Assembly: GCA_025455895.1 (NCBI GenBank)
Contig: JALOLQ010000141.1
Location: 1-8,162 of the forward strand
Length of the DNA stretch: 8,162 nt
Reading direction: 5' to 3'
Origin: Solirubrobacteraceae bacterium
GTDB taxonomy: Bacteria > Actinomycetota > Thermoleophilia > Solirubrobacterales > Solirubrobacteraceae
A program made the translations under genes and the position numbers. The notes beneath the pieces are model-generated. The model worked only from the letters and a program-made list of their open reading frames with translations. It was not told where the DNA came from and ran no database searches. This document shows positions 5,222 to 8,162 of the stretch, piece after piece (the stretch's first letter is position 1; every line of letters starts with the position of its first letter).

Positions 5222-6481
5222 ATGAGGATCGCGATCATCGGAGCGGGCATCGCCGGGCTCGGCGCCGCGCACCTGCTGCGGGGCGAGCACGACGTGACGG
5301 TGTTCGAGGCCGACGAGCGCCCGGGCGGGCACAGCGACACCGTCGAGGTCCCCGACGGGCCGAGCGCGGTGGCGATCGACATGGGCTTCATCGTCTGCAA
5401 CGACCGCACCTACCCGCGGTTCCTCGCGCTGCTCGACGAGCTGGGCGTCCCGACCGCCCCGAGCGACATGAGCTTCGGCGCGAGCGTCGAAGCGGCGGGG
5501 CTCGAGTACCGCCTGACGAACCCCGCGACGATCTTCGCCCAGCCGCGCAGCCTCGCGCGCCCCGCCTACCTGCGGATGCTCGCCGAGATCCCGCGCTTCA
5601 ACCGGGCCGCCCGGCGGCTCACCGAGGCCGACGACGGGCGGCCGCTCGCGGCGGTCGTCGAGGAGCTCGGGCTCTCCCCGGCGTTCCGCGACTGGTTCCT
5701 CGTGCCGCTCGGCTCGGCGATCTGGTCGGCCGACCCGGCGACCTTCCTCGAGTTCCCGGCCGGCATGTACGCGCGCTTCATGGACAACCACGGGCTCCTG
5801 CGCACGCGCGGGATGCCGCGCTGGCGCACGGTCGCGGGCGGCTCGCGCAGCTACGTGCGGGCGCTGACCGCGGCCCTGGGGGACCGGCTCGTCCTCGGCG
5901 AGCCGGTGCGCGCGGTGCGGCGCGGTGCGGGCGGCGTGGAGATCGTCACCGCCGGCGGGGAGGCCCGCTTCGACCGCGTCGTGCTCGCCACCCACAGCGA
6001 CCAGGCGCTCGCGCTGCTGGACGAGCCGACGGCGGCCGAGCGCGAGATCCTCGGGGCGATCCGCTACCGCGCCAACGACGCGCTGCTGCACCACGACGAG
6101 CGGCTGCTCCCGCGCGCGCGGCGCGCGTGGGCGAGCTGGAACGTGCGCGTGCCCGCGGCCGCACAGGGGGCGCCGACGCTGACGTACTGGATGAACAACC
6201 TCCAGCCGCTGCCGACGCGTAGAACGTGGTGCGTGTCCCTGAACAGCACCGACCTCGTCGATCCCGCGACCGTCGCCGCCCGCCGTCGCTACGAGCACCC
6301 CGTCTTCGACGTCGCCGCGCGGCGCGCGCAGCGCCGGCTGCCGGAGATCCAGGGGTCGGGCGGCGTGGTGTTCGCCGGGGCGTGGTGCCACAACGGCTTC
6401 CACGAGGACGGGCTGCGCAGCGCCCACGAGGCGGTCGCGGCGCTGCGCGCGGGGCGCGCGACGGCGGAGGCGACGGCGTGA
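5222..6481 (+). CDS. FAD-dependent amine-oxidase-like oxidoreductase (COG2907-type)
   Basis: A 419-residue flavoprotein. The N-terminal Rossmann motif IIGAGIAGLGAAHLL (5-19) is followed by FEADERPGGHSDT (28-40), the ADP-ribose and GG doublet typical of the amine oxidase/protoporphyrinogen oxidase fold. Further blocks: DMGFIVCNDRTYPRF (53-67), WFLVPLGSAIWSA (158-170), GGSRSYVRAL (207-215), VVLATHSDQAL (253-263), RYRANDALLHHDERLLP (281-297), YWMNNLQ (322-328) and the C-terminal FAD-contact segment FAGAWCHNGFHEDGLRSAHEAV (384-405, quoted by position: Phe384, His394, Glu395, Asp396). This pattern matches the flavoprotein that accompanies DUF1365 and CFA-synthase-like proteins, probably oxidising or isomerising an acyl-chain intermediate; the exact reaction is not established here. 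The ATG at 5222 is fixed by the Rossmann strand starting at residue 2. An AGA codon at Arg334 is rare for this DNA. Its TGA overlaps the GTG of the next gene. Confidence 0.9.
   Translation: MRIAIIGAGIAGLGAAHLLRGEHDVTVFEADERPGGHSDTVEVPDGPSAVAIDMGFIVCNDRTYPRFLALLDELGVPTAPSDMSFGASVEAAGLEYRLTNPATIFAQPRSLARPAYLRMLAEIPRFNRAARRLTEADDGRPLAAVVEELGLSPAFRDWFLVPLGSAIWSADPATFLEFPAGMYARFMDNHGLLRTRGMPRWRTVAGGSRSYVRALTAALGDRLVLGEPVRAVRRGAGGVEIVTAGGEARFDRVVLATHSDQALALLDEPTAAEREILGAIRYRANDALLHHDERLLPRARRAWASWNVRVPAAAQGAPTLTYWMNNLQPLPTRRTWCVSLNSTDLVDPATVAARRRYEHPVFDVAARRAQRRLPEIQGSGGVVFAGAWCHNGFHEDGLRSAHEAVAALRAGRATAEATA
6466..6470 (+). promoter_or_regulatory. Ribosome binding site for the DUF1365 GTG start
   Basis: GGAGG lies 7 bases before GTG 6478, inside the end of the oxidoreductase gene. 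It supports the GTG as start and independent ribosome recruitment at the 4-base overlap. Confidence 0.6.
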
Positions 6482-7227
6482 GCGCGCGGGCCCTCTACAC
6501 CGGGACCGTGGCCCACCGGCGGGCCGGCCCGGTCGCGCACGCGTTCCGCGTGCCGGTGCTCATGGCGTGGGTGCCGCTCGACGAGCTGCCCGGGGTGTTC
6601 GACGACCTCCCCGGCTGGTCGGCGCGGCGGCCCGCCCCGGTGTGGCTGCGGCGCGCCGACTACGGCGACGGCGGCGACGGGCCGCTCGACGCGTTCGTGC
6701 GCGATCTGGTCGCCGAACGCCTCGGCGAGCGACCGGCCGGGCCGGTGGCGATGCTCACGCATCCGCGCACGCTCGGCTACGTGCTCAACCCGCTCACGCT
6801 CTACCTCTGCGGCGAGCCCGGCGCGCCGGAGGCGATCGTCCTCGAGGTGACGAACACCCCCTGGGGCGAGCGCCACTGGTACGTCGTGCCCGGGTCGGCC
6901 GGCCGCGGCGGGCGGTTCGCCAAGGACTTCCACGTCTCGCCGTTCCTCACGCTCGACGGTGCCTACGTCATCGATCTCGACCTCGAGGGCCCGCGGCTGC
7001 GCCTCGGCCTGCGGCTCGAGCAGCAGGGCGCGACGGCCTTCGAGGCGCGGCTCGACGTGCGGCGCCGCGCGCTCACGCGGCGCTCGGCCGCGGGCGCGCT
7101 CGTCGGCCGGCCCGCCAACACGCTGAAGGTCTGGGCCGGCATCCACCGCGAGGCGTTCGCGCTGTGGCGCAAGCGCGTGCCGTTCGTCCCCCACCCGGGC
7201 CGCCGCGCCGCGGCGGGCGCCCGATGA
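6478..7227 (+). CDS. DUF1365 family protein
   Basis: A 249-residue protein of DUF1365 (PF07103, COG3496). Family blocks in order: LYTGTVAHRRAGPVAHAFRV (6-25) with conserved His13 and His21, ADYGDG (60-65), MLTHPRTLGYVLNPLTLYLC (92-111) with the RxxGYxxNP core, VLEVTNTPWGERHWYV (121-136), FAKDFHVSPF (147-156) and the closing LKVWAGIHREAFALWRKRVPF (216-236). The length is normal for the family. No catalytic activity is firmly assigned to DUF1365, but it is found repeatedly between an amine-oxidase-like flavoprotein and a CFA-synthase-like methyltransferase, as here, so a part in acyl-chain modification is inferred. No signal peptide or clear membrane helix is seen. The GTG start overlaps the upstream TGA, and the TGA here overlaps the next ATG. 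Confidence 0.92.
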   Translation: MSARALYTGTVAHRRAGPVAHAFRVPVLMAWVPLDELPGVFDDLPGWSARRPAPVWLRRADYGDGGDGPLDAFVRDLVAERLGERPAGPVAMLTHPRTLGYVLNPLTLYLCGEPGAPEAIVLEVTNTPWGERHWYVVPGSAGRGGRFAKDFHVSPFLTLDGAYVIDLDLEGPRLRLGLRLEQQGATAFEARLDVRRRALTRRSAAGALVGRPANTLKVWAGIHREAFALWRKRVPFVPHPGRRAAAGAR

Positions 7228-8162
7228 CCCGCGCGGACGCCGCGGCGCGGCGCGTCCTGCTCGGGCTGCTCGGCCGGCTGCGCGGCGGCGCGCTGACGCT
7301 CCACGAGGGCGGGCGCACCCACCGCTTCGGCGCCGGCGCGCCCGACCCGCTCGGCCGCGCGCCGCTGCACGCGATGGTCACGGTCCGGGACCCGCGCACC
7401 TGGAGCAGCGTGCTGCGCGAGCGCTCGACCGGGCTCGGCCTCGCGTACGCCGACGGCTGGTGGGACGCGGACGACCTCCCCGCCCTGCTGCGCCTGCTCA
7501 ACCGCAACATCCGCCGCGCGGACGTCGTGCTCGGGCCGGCCAGCCGCTGGAGCGCGCGCGCGGCCGACCCGGTGCGCCGGCTGCGGCGCGCCGACCGCCA
7601 CCGCGACCGGCGCAACATCCGCGCCCACTACGACATCGGCGACGAGGTGTTCGCGCTGTTCCTCGACCCGTCGCGGATGTACTCCTCGGCGCTGTTCGCC
7701 CACCCGGGGATGACGCTCGCCGAGGCCCAGCAGGCGAAGCTCGAGCGCCTCTGCCAGGAGCTGCGCCTCGGTCCGGGCGACCACCTGCTCGAGATCGGGA
7801 GCGGCTGGGGCGGCCTGGCGCTCCACGCCGCGCGCGAGCACGGCTGCCGCGTGACCACGACGACGATCTCCGACCGGCAGTTCGCGTTCACCCGCGAACG
7901 CGTGCGCGAGGCCGGTCTCGCGGGGCGCGTCAGCGTCCTGCACGAGCACTACCGCGACCTGGACGGGGAGTTCGACCGGATCGTCTCGGTGGAGATGATC
8001 GAGGCGGTCGACTGGCGCGAGTACGACGCCTACTTCGGCGCGATCGACCGGCTGCTGCGTCCGGGCGGCGTCGCCGTGCTCCAGGCGATCGTCGTCCCCG
8101 ACCAGCGCTTCGACCGCGCGAAGGCCAACCGCGACTTCATCAAGGACGTGATCTTCCCCGGC
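7224..8162 (+). CDS. Cyclopropane-fatty-acyl-phospholipid synthase-like SAM-dependent methyltransferase (3' end cut by window edge)
   Basis: The frame is open from ATG 7224 to the right edge, 313 codons; full-length relatives have about 400-430, so roughly the last quarter is missing. The N-terminal part (to about 125) ends in a very Arg-rich linker (residues 118-130). The catalytic domain starts with NIRAHYDIGDEVFALFLD (131-148) and MYSSALF (152-158), both CFA synthase hallmarks. The SAM-binding motif I is LLEIGSGWGGLAL (188-200), followed by TTTTISDRQFAFTRERV (211-227), DRIVSVEMIEAVDW (251-264) and LLRPGGVAVLQAI (277-289). CFA-family enzymes transfer a methyl(ene) from SAM to double bonds of phospholipid acyl chains at the membrane surface. 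In this cassette the product could be a cyclopropane, methylated or otherwise modified chain; sequence alone does not decide. The ATG overlaps the DUF1365 stop (ATGA), and only a weak purine run precedes it. Confidence 0.92.
   Translation, partial: MTRADAAARRVLLGLLGRLRGGALTLHEGGRTHRFGAGAPDPLGRAPLHAMVTVRDPRTWSSVLRERSTGLGLAYADGWWDADDLPALLRLLNRNIRRADVVLGPASRWSARAADPVRRLRRADRHRDRRNIRAHYDIGDEVFALFLDPSRMYSSALFAHPGMTLAEAQQAKLERLCQELRLGPGDHLLEIGSGWGGLALHAAREHGCRVTTTTISDRQFAFTRERVREAGLAGRVSVLHEHYRDLDGEFDRIVSVEMIEAVDWREYDAYFGAIDRLLRPGGVAVLQAIVVPDQRFDRAKANRDFIKDVIFPG

Noticed and set aside
4711..6222. 503-codon plus-strand open frame across the DUF151 gene and the oxidoreductase
   Set aside because: It is antisense to the conserved DUF151 gene and out of frame with the FAD protein, with shadow-type composition.
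5171..7194. Two long minus-strand frames opposite the oxidoreductase and the DUF1365 gene
   Set aside because: Arg/Ala/Val/His-rich complements of well-supported plus-strand genes, with no recognisable domain.
6963..7949. 328-codon minus-strand open frame opposite the methyltransferase
   Set aside because: It covers strong CFA-synthase motifs on the plus strand; the composition is that of a shadow frame.
1..8162. Searched for tRNA or rRNA genes, CRISPR arrays, transposon ends, attachment sites and riboswitches
   Set aside because: No cloverleaf-like T-arm signature, no regularly spaced direct repeats, no transposase or integrase motif and no leader long enough for a riboswitch was seen.

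Overview
The window is very GC-rich (clearly over 70% by eye), with almost every third codon position G or C. It is packed with genes, uses GTG and ATG starts, and joins genes by 4-base stop/start overlaps. The protein families and wording of the motifs suggest an actinobacterium, most likely a Solirubrobacterales/Thermoleophilia-type lineage. That placement is an inference from protein style and not a phylogeny. I see no tRNA, rRNA, CRISPR array, insertion sequence or phage gene, and no gene-free stretch over 300 bases.

Layout. (1) Left, minus strand, positions 1-2229: three membrane-protein genes read in the order DUF4126 protein, GtrA-family protein, and a large polytopic glycosyltransferase-87-like protein that runs off the left edge. 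The last has a signal peptide and a PepSY-like extracellular segment. (2) Plus strand, 2303-4605: a fold-type I PLP-dependent aminotransferase overlapping by 4 bases a short-type D-alanine--D-alanine ligase (ddl). (3) Minus strand, 4624-5112: a DUF151 'bifunctional nuclease' family protein, convergent with ddl with only 18 bases between the stops. (4) Plus strand, 5222 to the right edge: a three-gene overlapping operon of a FAD-dependent amine-oxidase-like oxidoreductase, a DUF1365 protein and a cyclopropane-fatty-acid-synthase-like SAM methyltransferase (cut by the edge).

How the genes may work together. The left block looks like cell-envelope glycan or lipid-linked sugar handling. The aminotransferase-ddl pair links amino-acid metabolism to peptidoglycan precursor synthesis. 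The right block is a recognisable lipid-modification cassette (flavoprotein, DUF1365, CFA-like methyltransferase) seen across bacteria and probably acts on unsaturated acyl chains of membrane phospholipids. Two divergent control regions (2230-2302 and 5113-5221) hold candidate actinobacterial -10 elements. Several starts have no Shine-Dalgarno sequence and lie just downstream of a -10-like hexamer, which suggests leaderless transcripts. Nothing here is a clearly new system. The most interesting items are the lipid cassette, the PepSY-like head on the glycosyltransferase-like protein, and the overlapping face-to-face promoter candidates near 2250.
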